A DNA stretch of 64,000 bases from Providencia stuartii (GCA_900455155.1 UGUC01000002.1:62001-126000); one strand, 5' to 3'. Shown: positions 7,936 through 15,906, numbered from the stretch's first letter. Notes: generated by a model not told the origin, from the letters alone. Made by a program: numbers and translations.

Positions 7936-8004
7936 TTGCGTATCTCCTATTTAACGTGCCGTAACACTTCCATCATTCATAATCGGCTTGCGTAGCCGTG
8001 GGCT

Positions 8005-8277
8005 TTATCTCGCCGTCACCCCGAACTCACTGCTCGGCTGTTTTGTTTTAACTCCTGAAAATATTGCTACATTAGGTAAGCAACAGTTGTCTCCACTTGG
8101 ATAATGCTTTGTTGGTTTGAGAGAGAGAACAGGGCGTTCTTTCTTCTCAACTCCAAATATCGAATCCCAAATTTCTTCCACTGAGCGACTTCTCATAGCT
8201 ATCTTTCGAGCCAAAAACTCGCCTTGCTTTCTGCGTCTGCGAATTTTTGAGTTCTCTTTGAAAATTATTGTTGCCAT
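8005..8277 (-). CDS. N: N-type transcription antitermination protein
   Basis: 90 residues. An arginine-rich RNA-binding stretch (SKIRRRRKQGEFLARK, about 9-25) is followed by VEEIWDSIFG, and the C-terminus ends ...CCLPNVAIFSG...FGVTAR. This matches the plan of P22 N/gp24 (arginine motif, IIDSIFG, LLPGVALY...ITAR). N binds boxB RNA and NusA to make RNA polymerase pass early terminators. It is the first gene after pL and the nutL hairpin, exactly the lambda position. Confidence 0.85.
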   Translation of the reverse strand: MATIIFKENSKIRRRRKQGEFLARKIAMRSRSVEEIWDSIFGVEKKERPVLSLKPTKHYPSGDNCCLPNVAIFSGVKTKQPSSEFGVTAR

Positions 8278-8392
8278 ATTTGCCTCCTAAGTGATCTTTG
8301 GTGGTGATGCCGGATGCCTCCGGTAGCTGTCTTTCGCCAACAAGGCGACTGCTTGTCTTTTCGACCATCACCCCAAAAACCACTCAGTGGTT

Positions 8393-8434
8393 GCTCTGAA
8401 AATTTATTCTGAGCGTTCCTAATTGTTAAAGAAC
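8393..8434 (-). promoter_or_regulatory. nutL site (boxA plus boxB hairpin)
   Basis: On the minus strand, boxA GTTCTTTAACAA (8423-8434) precedes a 22-base hairpin (8393-8414) with arms GCTCAGAA and TTCAGAGC around a TAAATT loop. The same loop and arms occur at nutR, with one compensating base-pair change. It lies between pL and N. Confidence 0.75.
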
Positions 8435-8476
8435 TAAATCCGTTTACCTTTGGCTCCTTGCCTTCGATGAGTTAAA

Positions 8477-8517
8477 TGTATACGAATCGTAGATGATTGT
8501 AAATACAAAATGTAGAC
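8477..8517. promoter_or_regulatory. Left operator region (OL)
   Basis: A TGTATAC core at 8477-8483 and a near copy TGTAGAC at 8511-8517, 34 bases apart, the same spacing as between two of the right operator sites. The second overlaps the -10 of pL, so repressor or Cro binding would block it. Confidence 0.6.
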
Positions 8518-8539
8518 TTTATTTGTGCTATAGTGTCAA
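8511..8539 (-). promoter_or_regulatory. pL early leftward promoter
   Basis: On the minus strand a perfect -35 TTGACA (8534-8539), a 17-base spacer and -10 TCTACA (8511-8516). It drives N and the leftward operon. Confidence 0.7.
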
Positions 8540-8652
8540 CTATTTGTATTTACAGGCAATTTATTTTCAAAAAAATCTCAGATTGGAATGCAGATCACTT
8601 CTTTGGAGGGGAGAGGACACAAAAAAGCCCTCGCGGGGAGGGCTGATGAAGG

Positions 8653-9408
8653 TTATGCTGCTAGCTTAGATATCCACTTATCTCTTTTTGCGAAAGGTAA
8701 AACATGGCTTATTTCATTAAACAAAAGAGATAGCTGTTGCATTTGGTCGCCGATTGATTCGCTATCAACAACAACATATCGATTATTTAATGTGGTATTT
8801 GCATTTTTTAGGTCAATTAGTTTACCAAGTAGAGAATATGCGCTATTCCAACTTCCACCTTGTTTTACGCTAGATGTAAAAAGATACTTTGGTTCTTCGG
8901 TATTAACTGTTACTGGAATGACTATGTTATGTCCGCTCATTCCTAATACATTAGACCTCAATGAAATCCTATCTTTTAAGCTGGAGTGATATAAATAATC
9001 TATAACTTCACTTTCAAATCTTTCAACTCTGACCGATTGATGCCAGTCAATAGATAAAGCGGAGGCTAATATTCCTGCTCTGATTACATTGGAGGTGGCT
9101 GATCCAATCGTATCTTCTGTTGCCCAGCTAATAATTTCACCTCTATCGTTGAGTTCTGCGCCTTGATAACTTATAAAACTGCGTATTTCATCAATTCTTT
9201 TTTTTGTAAGTGAAATACCCCTTGCTTCCATATTCATTAATGCATCGCATCTGTCACTTACAAGATATTTACCATTAATTTCTTTTACGAAAGCACCAAC
9301 ATGTTCCCCATCATCACAGAAAGTGAATGGGCTAATAATTCTTAGTAATTCAGCACCTATAGGGTGGCATTCAAAACCAAGATTAGATATGACTGTTGAG
9401 CACATCAT
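8653..9408 (-). CDS. DUF1828/DUF1829-domain protein
   Basis: 251 residues. The N-terminal part (FTFCDDGEHVGAFVKEINGKYLVSDRC, about 28-55) is the DUF1828 signature; the C-terminal half fits DUF1829. Function unknown; the family occurs in phages and mobile elements. It overlaps the upstream gene 9405-9965 by an ATGA junction, so the two are co-translated. They lie between the repressor and pL, where lambda carries rexAB, which hints at a prophage-expressed exclusion or toxin-type role (inference). Confidence 0.7.
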   Translation of the reverse strand: MMCSTVISNLGFECHPIGAELLRIISPFTFCDDGEHVGAFVKEINGKYLVSDRCDALMNMEARGISLTKKRIDEIRSFISYQGAELNDRGEIISWATEDTIGSATSNVIRAGILASALSIDWHQSVRVERFESEVIDYLYHSSLKDRISLRSNVLGMSGHNIVIPVTVNTEEPKYLFTSSVKQGGSWNSAYSLLGKLIDLKNANTTLNNRYVVVDSESIGDQMQQLSLLFNEISHVLPFAKRDKWISKLAA

Positions 9409-9965
9409 AATGGCAATCCTATTTGTCCAGATATATCTTCTAAAGGTATAGGGAGTTCACCTGCACATTTTATATTTAAATGATTACAAAAAAACCGCCA
9501 AAACCCTCTAATATCATCTGATTTTATAGTTTCTTTAATTGGGAATCCTATTGGATTATAGCGTCCAGCCTCTTCATAATAAACATGGTAGTGGGCACCT
9601 ACAATATAATTTACAAAGTCAGGATGATCTACTTTATATCTGTTTGTATGCGCATCAAATGGATAACTATCAACTGCAAATATCCTTTTTTTATTATAAA
9701 GCGCTACGATGTTTATCTTTGGGAACACCTCATCGCCATCTTGTTTTGGTTCATGATCAGGTTTCCATTGGATTAAAATAGTTAATCCTTGCACTGGTAT
9801 TCCATCTTTGTCTAATGGCAAAATATTCATTTGAAGCCATAAAAGCGGTCTGTTTGGAGGCGGTTTTTCCGTCCAACTAACACCTGAGAAATCGATGTAC
9901 TTTTCACAGTATAGAACATTGTCAACTTCTACTTGGCTAGGTTGATAATCAGTACACTTTGCCAC
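9405..9965 (-). CDS. Hypothetical partner of the DUF1828 protein
   Basis: 186 residues, soluble, rich in aromatic residues (GVSWTEKPPPNRPLLWLQMNI, VGAHYHVYYEEAGRYNPIGFP). No catalytic motif is obvious. Joined to the DUF1828 gene by a 4-base overlap and expressed from the immunity region on the repressor strand. I do not recognise a named family with certainty. Confidence 0.6.
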   Translation of the reverse strand: MAKCTDYQPSQVEVDNVLYCEKYIDFSGVSWTEKPPPNRPLLWLQMNILPLDKDGIPVQGLTILIQWKPDHEPKQDGDEVFPKINIVALYNKKRIFAVDSYPFDAHTNRYKVDHPDFVNYIVGAHYHVYYEEAGRYNPIGFPIKETIKSDDIRGFWRFFCNHLNIKCAGELPIPLEDISGQIGLPL

Positions 9966-10015
9966 TATTAGTCATCCGTTAATATTTAATTAGAACCACA
10001 CCCTAAAACGCGTCG

Positions 10016-10357
10016 TCATCCAAAGAAGCAGCCACGGGCATCATCTTCAACGAGCCTAATGGCGTCAGAAAAACTGCCTAGCATTATTTCATCGTAGTTG
10101 TGCCAGTTGCTGTCTTTATCAATCCAAAACAGAGACCAAGAGCTGTTAGATTTGTCATGTGTAATTTTTGCTATCGGCTCTTGAGCTTGCCCGTCACTCC
10201 AAGTAAGGCGTCTTACTTCAAATATGACAACGGAGTCATCTTCAATGCTATAGCTTAAATCCAGCTCATCCCTTAGGTGTTCAGCAGGTCGGCGCTTTTC
10301 CATGAAAAACTCCATACACCGCTTAATGTTAGCTATCTCAATGTCGTTAAATGCCAT
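10016..10357 (-). CDS. DUF3024-family protein
   Basis: 113 residues. The pattern RRPAEHLRDELDLSYSIEDDSVVIFEVRRLTW...WSLFWIDKDSNWHNY...VVEDDARGCFFG-like ending matches the DUF3024 family, whose members are small proteins of unknown function often near mobile elements. It lies in the same leftward transcript as the repressor, so it should be made in the lysogen. Confidence 0.7.
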   Translation of the reverse strand: MAFNDIEIANIKRCMEFFMEKRRPAEHLRDELDLSYSIEDDSVVIFEVRRLTWSDGQAQEPIAKITHDKSNSSWSLFWIDKDSNWHNYDEIMLGSFSDAIRLVEDDARGCFFG

Positions 10358-10365
10358 GCATTCTC

Positions 10366-10518
10366 CTAAAACGTGTCGTCAGGCCGTCCAAAAATCATCT
10401 CGTAGAGTTGGAATATGGCATCATCATCAAAATCAAACCATACCAGCATTGCAATCACGGATAGTGCTGCGGTTATTTCTACCTTGTGCTGCTTGATACA
10501 ACCCCATAATTTTTTCAT
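10366..10518 (-). CDS. Small membrane protein coupled to the repressor gene
   Basis: 50 residues, [20 protein letters not shown]..., with one hydrophobic helix (about 15-27) and an acidic C-terminal part ending GRPDDTF. Its ATG overlaps the repressor TGA (ATGA), so it is translated with the repressor in the lysogen. The ending is nearly the same as that of the repressor (WPDDTFI), which suggests a local duplication. Confidence 0.5.
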   Translation of the reverse strand: MKKLWGCIKQHKVEITAALSVIAMLVWFDFDDDAIFQLYEMIFGRPDDTF

Positions 10519-11171
10519 ATGAACGTATCGTCAGGCCATTGTGACTTGATTACCTTGCCTATGATTGTGCAGTTACCGTTAATAGGGATCAGGTCATAGC
10601 GTGGGTTTAATGGCTCTAGATACTCAACCCCACCCTCTCTAATCAATCGTTTGAATGTGAACTCATCGTTCATCATGCGAGCTATACAGAAGTCACCAAA
10701 GTTAACATCCTGCTCAGGGTCAACAAGTATCAGCATACCTTCTGGGAAGCTAGGACGACCACCTTGAGGGGCTGTCATTGAGTGACCTTCAACCTCTAAC
10801 CAGAATGCGCTATCACTTGCCTTCTTGGCTGTTGGTATCCATGTGATGGCATCTTTCTCTGTATATGAATTGCTGTTTTCGGTAAATGATCCAGCCTGTA
10901 CTTTAGAAAGTAATGGGTATTCATAGGTTGGTTCAACCCTACTAATCGACTCTTCATCAATGCTAATAGTGCCATCTTGATTTATGGTCGGGTTATTGAC
11001 TCCAACATATGCAAGTATCCCAGCTATTTCACTAAATGCTGGCTCTCTCTTTCCTGTCATCCAATGCCCAACGGCACCTTTCGATACTGAAAAATGCTCA
11101 GCCAGATGATCGTATGTAATGCCCTTATCTTTCATGAGGGACTTGGCTAGTTCATACCATTTCATTTTCAT
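10515..11171 (-). CDS. cI: CI/C2-type prophage repressor, LexA-like self-cleaving
   Basis: 218 residues from the ATG at 11169-11171 ([13 protein letters not shown]); a longer frame to 11213 runs back over the operators and is unlikely. N-terminal helix-turn-helix (about 5-55, [27 protein letters not shown]). C-terminal S24 peptidase domain with an Ala-Gly cleavage site in VQAGSF, the Ser in GHSM and the Lys in FTFKRL. It should be cleaved with RecA help on DNA damage, inducing the prophage. Divergent from cro across three operator sites. Confidence 0.93.
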   Translation of the reverse strand: MKMKWYELAKSLMKDKGITYDHLAEHFSVSKGAVGHWMTGKREPAFSEIAGILAYVGVNNPTINQDGTISIDEESISRVEPTYEYPLLSKVQAGSFTENSNSYTEKDAITWIPTAKKASDSAFWLEVEGHSMTAPQGGRPSFPEGMLILVDPEQDVNFGDFCIARMMNDEFTFKRLIREGGVEYLEPLNPRYDLIPINGNCTIIGKVIKSQWPDDTFI

Positions 11172-11188
11172 AACCCAATAATACGATA

Positions 11189-11256
11189 TGTATACATAAA
11201 TGTGGACAGACAATATGTATACTTTTATGTTGAAATTGCGGATACTTTATGTATAC
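11189..11256. promoter_or_regulatory. Right operator region (OR1-3)
   Basis: Three copies of the ATGTATAC core (TGTATAC at 11189-11195, 11216-11222, 11250-11256) between the divergent repressor and cro genes. The third lies on the pR -10. The numbering order is not assigned. Confidence 0.75.
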
Positions 11257-11257
11257 T
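11230..11257 (+). promoter_or_regulatory. pR early rightward promoter
   Basis: TTGAAA (11230-11235), a 16-base spacer and TATACT (11252-11257), 28 bases before the cro ATG. The -10 overlaps an operator core. Confidence 0.6.
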
Positions 11258-11284
11258 TTTGTGATGAACAATAAGGAGGTTCAG

Positions 11285-11494
11285 ATGAATTACATAAGCC
11301 GATATAGAAAAAAGCTTGGGCTTACACAGACAGATTTAGCTAAAGAGCTAGGCTGCACAAAAGGAAACATTAGCCATTATGAAAATGGCAGACGTAAAGC
11401 AGACCTTGAAGTATGCAGGAAGCTAGTTAGATTTTTTAACAATAACGGGATTAACGTCACTATCGATGACATTTTCCCACCAAAAGCAGCATAA
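11285..11494 (+). CDS. cro: Cro-type repressor
   Basis: 69 residues from the ATG at 11285, chosen for the AAGGAGG box 7 bases upstream. One helix-turn-helix of the XRE/Cro type (LGLTQTDLAKELGCTKGNISHYENGRRK). First gene after pR; it should compete with the repressor for the operator sites and favour lytic growth. A start 12 codons upstream exists but lies within the operator. Confidence 0.85.
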   Translation: MNYISRYRKKLGLTQTDLAKELGCTKGNISHYENGRRKADLEVCRKLVRFFNNNGINVTIDDIFPPKAA

Positions 11495-11503
11495 ACACTA
11501 CCC

Positions 11504-11547
11504 CGCTCTTTAACATCGCTAGACCGCTCAGAGTAAATTCTCAGAGC
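11504..11547 (+). promoter_or_regulatory. nutR site (boxA plus boxB hairpin)
   Basis: boxA CGCTCTTTAACA (11504-11515), then a 22-base hairpin (11526-11547) with arms GCTCAGAG and CTCAGAGC around TAAATT. It differs from nutL by a paired G/C for A/T swap that keeps the stem. Confidence 0.78.
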
Positions 11548-11606
11548 AAACCAAACTCACTGGATCGTGAGTCACGGACTAACTGTATCTAAAAGGACTA
11601 TAGATT

Positions 11607-11954
11607 ATGGAAAATGCAAAAAATATCAAAGTAGAGTGCTCATCAAACGAATTGATGACGTTTTACATTCAACAAATGTATTCAGTCGGTAATAACGGAC
11701 TCGCTAAGGCGCTAGGAATACACCCATCAAAATCCAGTCGAGATAAAGCCAGAATATTCGATTTAGCTTGCCAGTTGGTGAGTAAGTTCGGATTGCCGCC
11801 TGATTCGGTAAACATCAGTGATAAGCCAACGAAAGTTGTTCTTGAAGGTGATTATGCAGAAAGGGTTATTCAAGCTCTTGAAGGGAAGGGAAAGGTTAAA
11901 AGAAAAGCCCCAACCACGGCGAATGATGAGGCTCAAATCAATTTGGATATTTAA
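11607..11954 (+). CDS. cII: CII-like transcriptional activator
   Basis: 115 residues, the gene after cro and nutR. The central VGNNGLAKALGIHPSKSSRDKARIFDLACQLVSKFG is a helix-turn-helix of CII type and the tail ends ...EAQINLDI, like the QIQMEF ending of lambda CII. CII would activate the repressor-establishment promoter. Longer than lambda CII (97 residues) because of the N-terminal extension and an added linker. Confidence 0.7.
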   Translation: MENAKNIKVECSSNELMTFYIQQMYSVGNNGLAKALGIHPSKSSRDKARIFDLACQLVSKFGLPPDSVNISDKPTKVVLEGDYAERVIQALEGKGKVKRKAPTTANDEAQINLDI

Positions 11955-12044
11955 CGATCAAAACAACTGTATCAACAACCAGTAATGGTGACAAGGGAAA
12001 TTTATGGTTTCCCTTTTTTGATACAACAACCCAATGAGGTAATT

Positions 12045-12512
12045 ATGAACCAAATAACTACTTTAGTAAACAGTGGTGAATTAACCATGACTAGCTTAGA
12101 AATATCTGAACTAGTCGAATCAAGGCATGACAAGGTTAAACAATCAATCGAAAGACTGTCAGAAAGAGGGGTAATAACTTTACCCCCAATGGGGGAAAAG
12201 CCCACAGCAGGCAGGCCGAGCACTTTTTACATTTTTTCAGGCGAAAAAGGAAAGCGCGATAGCATTATTGTTGTCGCTCAATTATCACCAGAGTTTACAG
12301 CGCGATTAGTTGATCGCTGGCAAGAACTTGAATCTCAAAAATCCCTCATTCCTCAAACGCTGCCAGAAGCTTTACGTCTGGCGGCAGACTTAGCAGAACA
12401 GAAACAAATAGTTGAACAGAAATTAGCAATTGCAGCGCCTAAAGCTGAATTTGTTGATCGGTACGTTCAAGCTACTGGCTTACTGGCTAGAGAGCAATTG
12501 GAGGCAGCATGA
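12045..12512 (+). CDS. Rha-family phage regulatory protein
   Basis: 155 residues from the ATG at 12045 (MNQITTLVNSGELTM), preceded by a GAGG box; an upstream in-frame start would add 20 residues. N-terminal Rha domain (MTSLEISELVESRHDKVKQSIERLSERGVI...STFYIF). The rest (LPEALRLAADLAEQKQIVEQKLA...FVDRYVQATGLLA) is the start of a KilAC/ANT-type domain, which then stops early. Rha proteins affect lysogenic development in IHF-deficient hosts. The C-terminal domain seems cut where the HNH gene begins. Confidence 0.75.
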   Translation: MNQITTLVNSGELTMTSLEISELVESRHDKVKQSIERLSERGVITLPPMGEKPTAGRPSTFYIFSGEKGKRDSIIVVAQLSPEFTARLVDRWQELESQKSLIPQTLPEALRLAADLAEQKQIVEQKLAIAAPKAEFVDRYVQATGLLAREQLEAA

Positions 12513-12859
12513 GCAGAGGAATAGGAATCACTAAAAAGGAACTTACACACGGTAAGTTTGGATGTAAGTGCGCTTACTGCGGCATATCGATATCAATGAT
12601 TGATATGCACATTGACCATATAAACCCCAAGAAACTAGGCGGAAAAAGCGACATAAAGAACTTAAATCCTTCCTGCCAGAAATGCAACACAACCAAAGGA
12701 GGGAAGAGCTTAGAGGATTACAGGCTTCATATGAGAATAAAAAAATCTAAATTCTCTGGGGTTATTAACGCATCACAATGGCGCGAACTAAGTTGCCTAG
12801 GAGTTGATATTCCACTTCCGACACATTCGTTTTATTTCGAGGAAAACAGTAATGAGTAG
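12509..12859 (+). CDS. HNH endonuclease
   Basis: 116 residues. CAYCG, then HIDHINPKKLGGKSDIKNLNPSC and QKCN form a standard zinc-stapled HNH motif with two CxxC pairs. The start overlaps the Rha stop (ATGA). Its place inside the replication operon, right where the Rha/ANT gene is cut short, is suggestive of a homing-type insertion, although phages also keep HNH genes as packaging or host-takeover factors. Confidence 0.75.
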   Translation: MSRGIGITKKELTHGKFGCKCAYCGISISMIDMHIDHINPKKLGGKSDIKNLNPSCQKCNTTKGGKSLEDYRLHMRIKKSKFSGVINASQWRELSCLGVDIPLPTHSFYFEENSNE

Positions 12860-13556
12860 AGCAGCTACTGATTGGGCGTGGAGCCTAGACCTAAAAGCAC
12901 CTCAAAAAATATTGATTTTATCTTTGGCGGATAGGGCTGATGAATATCACTGTTGTTACCCAAGCATACAGAGGTTAGTAAAGGACACTGGGCTAGATAA
13001 AAAGACCATTAGCAAATGGATAAACCTAATGATTGAAGATGGCTTGATATCAGACACAGGCGAAAGAAAAGGGCCAACAAAAAGAGTAAGAGTTTTGCGT
13101 TTAAATATTGATGCTGAATACACCCAAAAACGGGATGATACCGAAAAAGGGAATATACCCAAAAACGGGTCTTTGAATGCACCCAAAAACGGGTCTTTGA
13201 ATGTACCCAAAAACGGGTCACAGAATCAGTCACTAGAAACAAACAATGAACCAAAGAAAAAGGGATTTGATGCGAAGAAGGAATCTATCCCTGATTGGTT
13301 GGATCGTGAAATTTGGTTCAACTGGATTGATTACAGGAATGAAATTAAAAAACCTCTCAAAACTAAAAAGACCTTTGAGTTACAGGTTAAATTTTTACTG
13401 CAATGTCTCGAAGAAGGTTATTCGCCTGAAGAAATAATTAATCAATCCATAACTAATGGCTGGCAAGGGCTGTTTAAACCTAAAAATAACCATCAGGCAA
13501 TAACATCACAGCAGGGTAGCTGGAACACGCCGGAGGCATGGAGGGATTTCATTTGA
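12852..13556 (+). CDS. Replication initiation protein, O-like
   Basis: 234 residues from the ATG at 12852 (MSRAATDWAW). N-terminal winged helix (about 15-85: HCCYPSIQRLVKDTGLDKKTISKWINLMIEDGLI). The middle holds peptide repeats PKNGSLN encoded by DNA iterons (13122-13218), as in lambda O, where the origin lies inside the gene and O binds it. The C-terminal half would recruit the P-like helicase loader encoded next. Overlaps the HNH gene by 8 bases and P by 19. Confidence 0.8.
   Translation: MSRAATDWAWSLDLKAPQKILILSLADRADEYHCCYPSIQRLVKDTGLDKKTISKWINLMIEDGLISDTGERKGPTKRVRVLRLNIDAEYTQKRDDTEKGNIPKNGSLNAPKNGSLNVPKNGSQNQSLETNNEPKKKGFDAKKESIPDWLDREIWFNWIDYRNEIKKPLKTKKTFELQVKFLLQCLEEGYSPEEIINQSITNGWQGLFKPKNNHQAITSQQGSWNTPEAWRDFI
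13122..13218 (+). repeat. Replication origin iterons inside the O-like gene
   Basis: Four copies of ACCCAAAAACGGG(T) at 13122, 13157, 13181 and 13205, plus a degenerate copy near 13140. Each has outer arms ACCC/GGGT. The last three are spaced exactly 24 bases. The layout matches lambda ori. Confidence 0.75.
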
Positions 13557-14239
13557 AAACCAATTTAATGGCGGTAATTAATAATCGTGATGCGGGCGCT
13601 TTAGCCAGAATGTCACAGGGAGATATCACAAAAAAAGTAGTCAATTCAAACGCTGAAAAGATGGTTGATTCACTATTCAAAAGTTTAAAGCAACTCTTTC
13701 CTGCGTCAGTCAGTACCGTTTTTAAAAACCCAAGTGACGAAATGGACGCTAAGAGACAATGGATCGCCGCCTTTGCTGAAAATGGAATTACTACCAGAGA
13801 GCAGCTTCAAAACGGTATGCGACATGCAAGGGCAAGTGATAACCCTTTCTGGCCTGCTGTTGGTCAATTTATCAAGTGGTGCAAGGAAGAAGATTATGTA
13901 GCTCTTGGTTTGCCTGACGAGGATCAGCTTTACGAACTCTATCGAGAATACTGCAAAATGCGCGGCTGGCGTAAAATGAAATGGCCATCAAACGCTTGCT
14001 ACTGGATGGTTACCAAAATTTACTCTGAGATGCGAAGTAAAAGCCTAACGGATAGCGAGGTTAAAAAGCTTTGCGCCAAAGAGTTACGGAGCATGACTGC
14101 AAGAATCAAAGCAGGTGAAACTATTCCAGCGCCAGTTAAACAAATACCTCAGTTACACATTCCAACCAGCAAAGAAAAATCATTAGAACACCTTGCTTCA
14201 ATTAGAAAGAAATTGAATCTTAACCCTAAATCTATTTAA
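13538..14239 (+). CDS. P: Replication protein P (helicase loader)
   Basis: 233 residues. [53 protein letters not shown] and [19 protein letters not shown] follow the lambda P sequence closely. P hands the host DnaB helicase to the O-origin complex. The ATG at 13538 is used here; a TTG at 13553 overlapping the O stop and preceded by GGAGG is an alternative that would remove five residues. Confidence 0.88.
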   Translation: MEGFHLKTNLMAVINNRDAGALARMSQGDITKKVVNSNAEKMVDSLFKSLKQLFPASVSTVFKNPSDEMDAKRQWIAAFAENGITTREQLQNGMRHARASDNPFWPAVGQFIKWCKEEDYVALGLPDEDQLYELYREYCKMRGWRKMKWPSNACYWMVTKIYSEMRSKSLTDSEVKKLCAKELRSMTARIKAGETIPAPVKQIPQLHIPTSKEKSLEHLASIRKKLNLNPKSI

Positions 14240-14249
14240 GGAAATAAAC

Positions 14250-15158
14250 ATGAACTTTTTCAAAAATGCGATTGTGTATCGTATAACTCGTGACATTCAA
14301 ATTTCAGCAGATGAACTTGAAGCGCAATTAAAAAATCTTAAATTTTCACCCTGTGGAAGTCAGGACATGATGAAAGCTGGTTGGACTAATCCAATTAAAA
14401 CAGGTGAAGCATTAACTCATTCAGTGGGTAATCAAATACTCATTGTTGCCAAGCGTGAAGAAAAAATATTACCGTCTGATGTTATCAAAAAAGAGCTGCA
14501 AGCCAAGGTTGATAAGCTGGAAGCCGACCAAGGGCGTAGGCTGAAAAAGACCGAGAAAGACAGCTTGAAAGACGAAGTTATTCACACATTGCTACCTCGA
14601 GCTTTTAGCAAGGAATCTGTAGTCAGAATTTGGATTGATAACGACAATCAAAGAATCATTGTCGATGCAAGTAGTGCAAAACGAGCCGAAGATACACTAG
14701 CACTACTGAGAAAAACGTTAGGTTCATTACCAGTAGTTCCACTTTCCATGGAAACACCAATCGAACTGACTCTCACTGAATGGTTACGTGATGGAACGAT
14801 CCCTAAAGGGTTTAATTTTACCGATGAGGCGGAACTTAAAGCAATTTTAGAAGAAGGTGGCATTGCCAGATTCAAGAAGCAAGATTTAGTTTCTGACGAA
14901 ATAGCCTCACACATTGAAGCAGGTAAATTAGTAACGAAATTATCTCTAGATTGGAATGAAACAATTCAATTTACCTTGTGCGACGATGGATCACTTAAAA
15001 AAATCAAGTTCTCAGATGTGCTAAAAGAGCAAAACGATGATATCGACAGAGAAGATATCGCCCAGCGATTTGATGCAGATTTTGCTCTGTTTACAGGTGA
15101 AATGACGCGACTAATCGACTCGCTCATTGACTCACTTGGCGGTGAAGCAAGTTGTTAA
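14250..15158 (+). CDS. rdgC: Recombination-associated protein RdgC
   Basis: 302 residues, the size of host RdgC. The start [57 protein letters not shown] and [16 protein letters not shown] are family hallmarks. RdgC is a ring-forming DNA-binding protein that restrains RecA filaments. Carriage by a phage beside the O/P replication genes may shield replicating phage DNA or temper RecA action; this is inferred. Confidence 0.92.
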   Translation: MNFFKNAIVYRITRDIQISADELEAQLKNLKFSPCGSQDMMKAGWTNPIKTGEALTHSVGNQILIVAKREEKILPSDVIKKELQAKVDKLEADQGRRLKKTEKDSLKDEVIHTLLPRAFSKESVVRIWIDNDNQRIIVDASSAKRAEDTLALLRKTLGSLPVVPLSMETPIELTLTEWLRDGTIPKGFNFTDEAELKAILEEGGIARFKKQDLVSDEIASHIEAGKLVTKLSLDWNETIQFTLCDDGSLKKIKFSDVLKEQNDDIDREDIAQRFDADFALFTGEMTRLIDSLIDSLGGEASC

Positions 15159-15183
15159 CACACCAAATCATAAGGACTTCTAG

Positions 15184-15330
15184 ATGAACATAGACAAGCG
15201 AGTTATGTGTTACCGATGTCTACACATCTACAATTTACTAGATGCAAAATTAATCAAAAATAAGCGACTTACTCACACCAAAGACAAGTGTTGCCCTAAG
15301 TGTGAATGCAAAGTTTATTTTTCAGAATGA
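15184..15330 (+). CDS. Small zinc-ribbon protein
   Basis: 48 residues with CYRC and CCPKCEC pairs, fitting a C4 zinc ribbon. It follows rdgC by 25 bases and precedes another zinc-ribbon gene in the nin region. Role unknown. Confidence 0.5.
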   Translation: MNIDKRVMCYRCLHIYNLLDAKLIKNKRLTHTKDKCCPKCECKVYFSE

Positions 15331-15340
15331 GGATTTATAG

Positions 15341-15589
15341 ATGAAAAAATGCGAATCAAACGGAACAAAATACGCAAGCTATCTGTGTGACTTTATGCGC
15401 AAATCGGTAAAGACAAAATCGCCACACGGTAAGACTAGAGGGATATTTAAATACTCGGCCATCGACACATGGACTGGAGATAGTCTTGGTGAAGCAGTTT
15501 ATTACGATGAAGGGAATGGAAATAGAACGCATTTAAACTTCTGTCCGTTCTGTGGTGGCAAGTTACATAGCGTAGATATCGGTGATTAA
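15341..15589 (+). CDS. Hypothetical zinc-ribbon phage protein
   Basis: 82 residues. Conserved-looking C-terminal FCPFCGGKL, a single treble-clef Cys pair, with an N-terminal CESNG and LCDF that could supply the other ligands. RBS-like GAGGA precedes the ATG. Sits in the nin region among small genes; function unknown. Confidence 0.55.
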   Translation: MKKCESNGTKYASYLCDFMRKSVKTKSPHGKTRGIFKYSAIDTWTGDSLGEAVYYDEGNGNRTHLNFCPFCGGKLHSVDIGD

Positions 15590-15604
15590 GCGAGGTATTG
15601 AGTG

Positions 15605-15841
15605 ATGAAATGGTATCAGGAGGCACTCGTCAGGGTATTTAGTAGCAACATTCTTACATTTCTATTTCAATTCATTGCTTGGGGTTCGGTATCGGTTTTA
15701 ATCGCGATAGATAAATTAGGTGAGTTTAATTTTCATGTTTATCTCGGGGCATTACCAATAGTGATTATTCAGGCGTTAGTGATGACCTATCTAATCAGGT
15801 TGGTGTTTAAGTTTTGCACCAAGAATATCAATATTAATTAG
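15605..15841 (+). CDS. Small two-helix membrane protein
   Basis: 78 residues from the ATG at 15605 (MKWYQEALVRVFSS). Two hydrophobic segments (about 15-35 and 46-69). The preceding GTG could also start. Position between nin-region genes; no homology recognised. Confidence 0.5.
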   Translation: MKWYQEALVRVFSSNILTFLFQFIAWGSVSVLIAIDKLGEFNFHVYLGALPIVIIQALVMTYLIRLVFKFCTKNININ

Positions 15842-15852
15842 AGGGTTGAGTG

Positions 15853-15906
15853 ATGAAAGGAACAACGTTAACTGAGCTAATCCCATCAATGCCAGAGGGT
15901 GAATGA
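15853..15906 (+). CDS. 17-codon ORF in the nin region
   Basis: MKGTTLTELIPSMPEGE. The TGA overlaps the ATG of the next 30-codon ORF (ATGATG). Listed because of this coupling; it may only be a translated linker. Confidence 0.25.
   Translation: MKGTTLTELIPSMPEGE

Noticed and set aside
8588-8989. 133-codon plus-strand frame
   Set aside because: Opposite the DUF1828 gene and crossing its 3' end; no supporting signals.
13122-13218. CRISPR-like array
   Set aside because: Repeats are short iterons inside an open replication gene, with no variable spacers and no cas genes.
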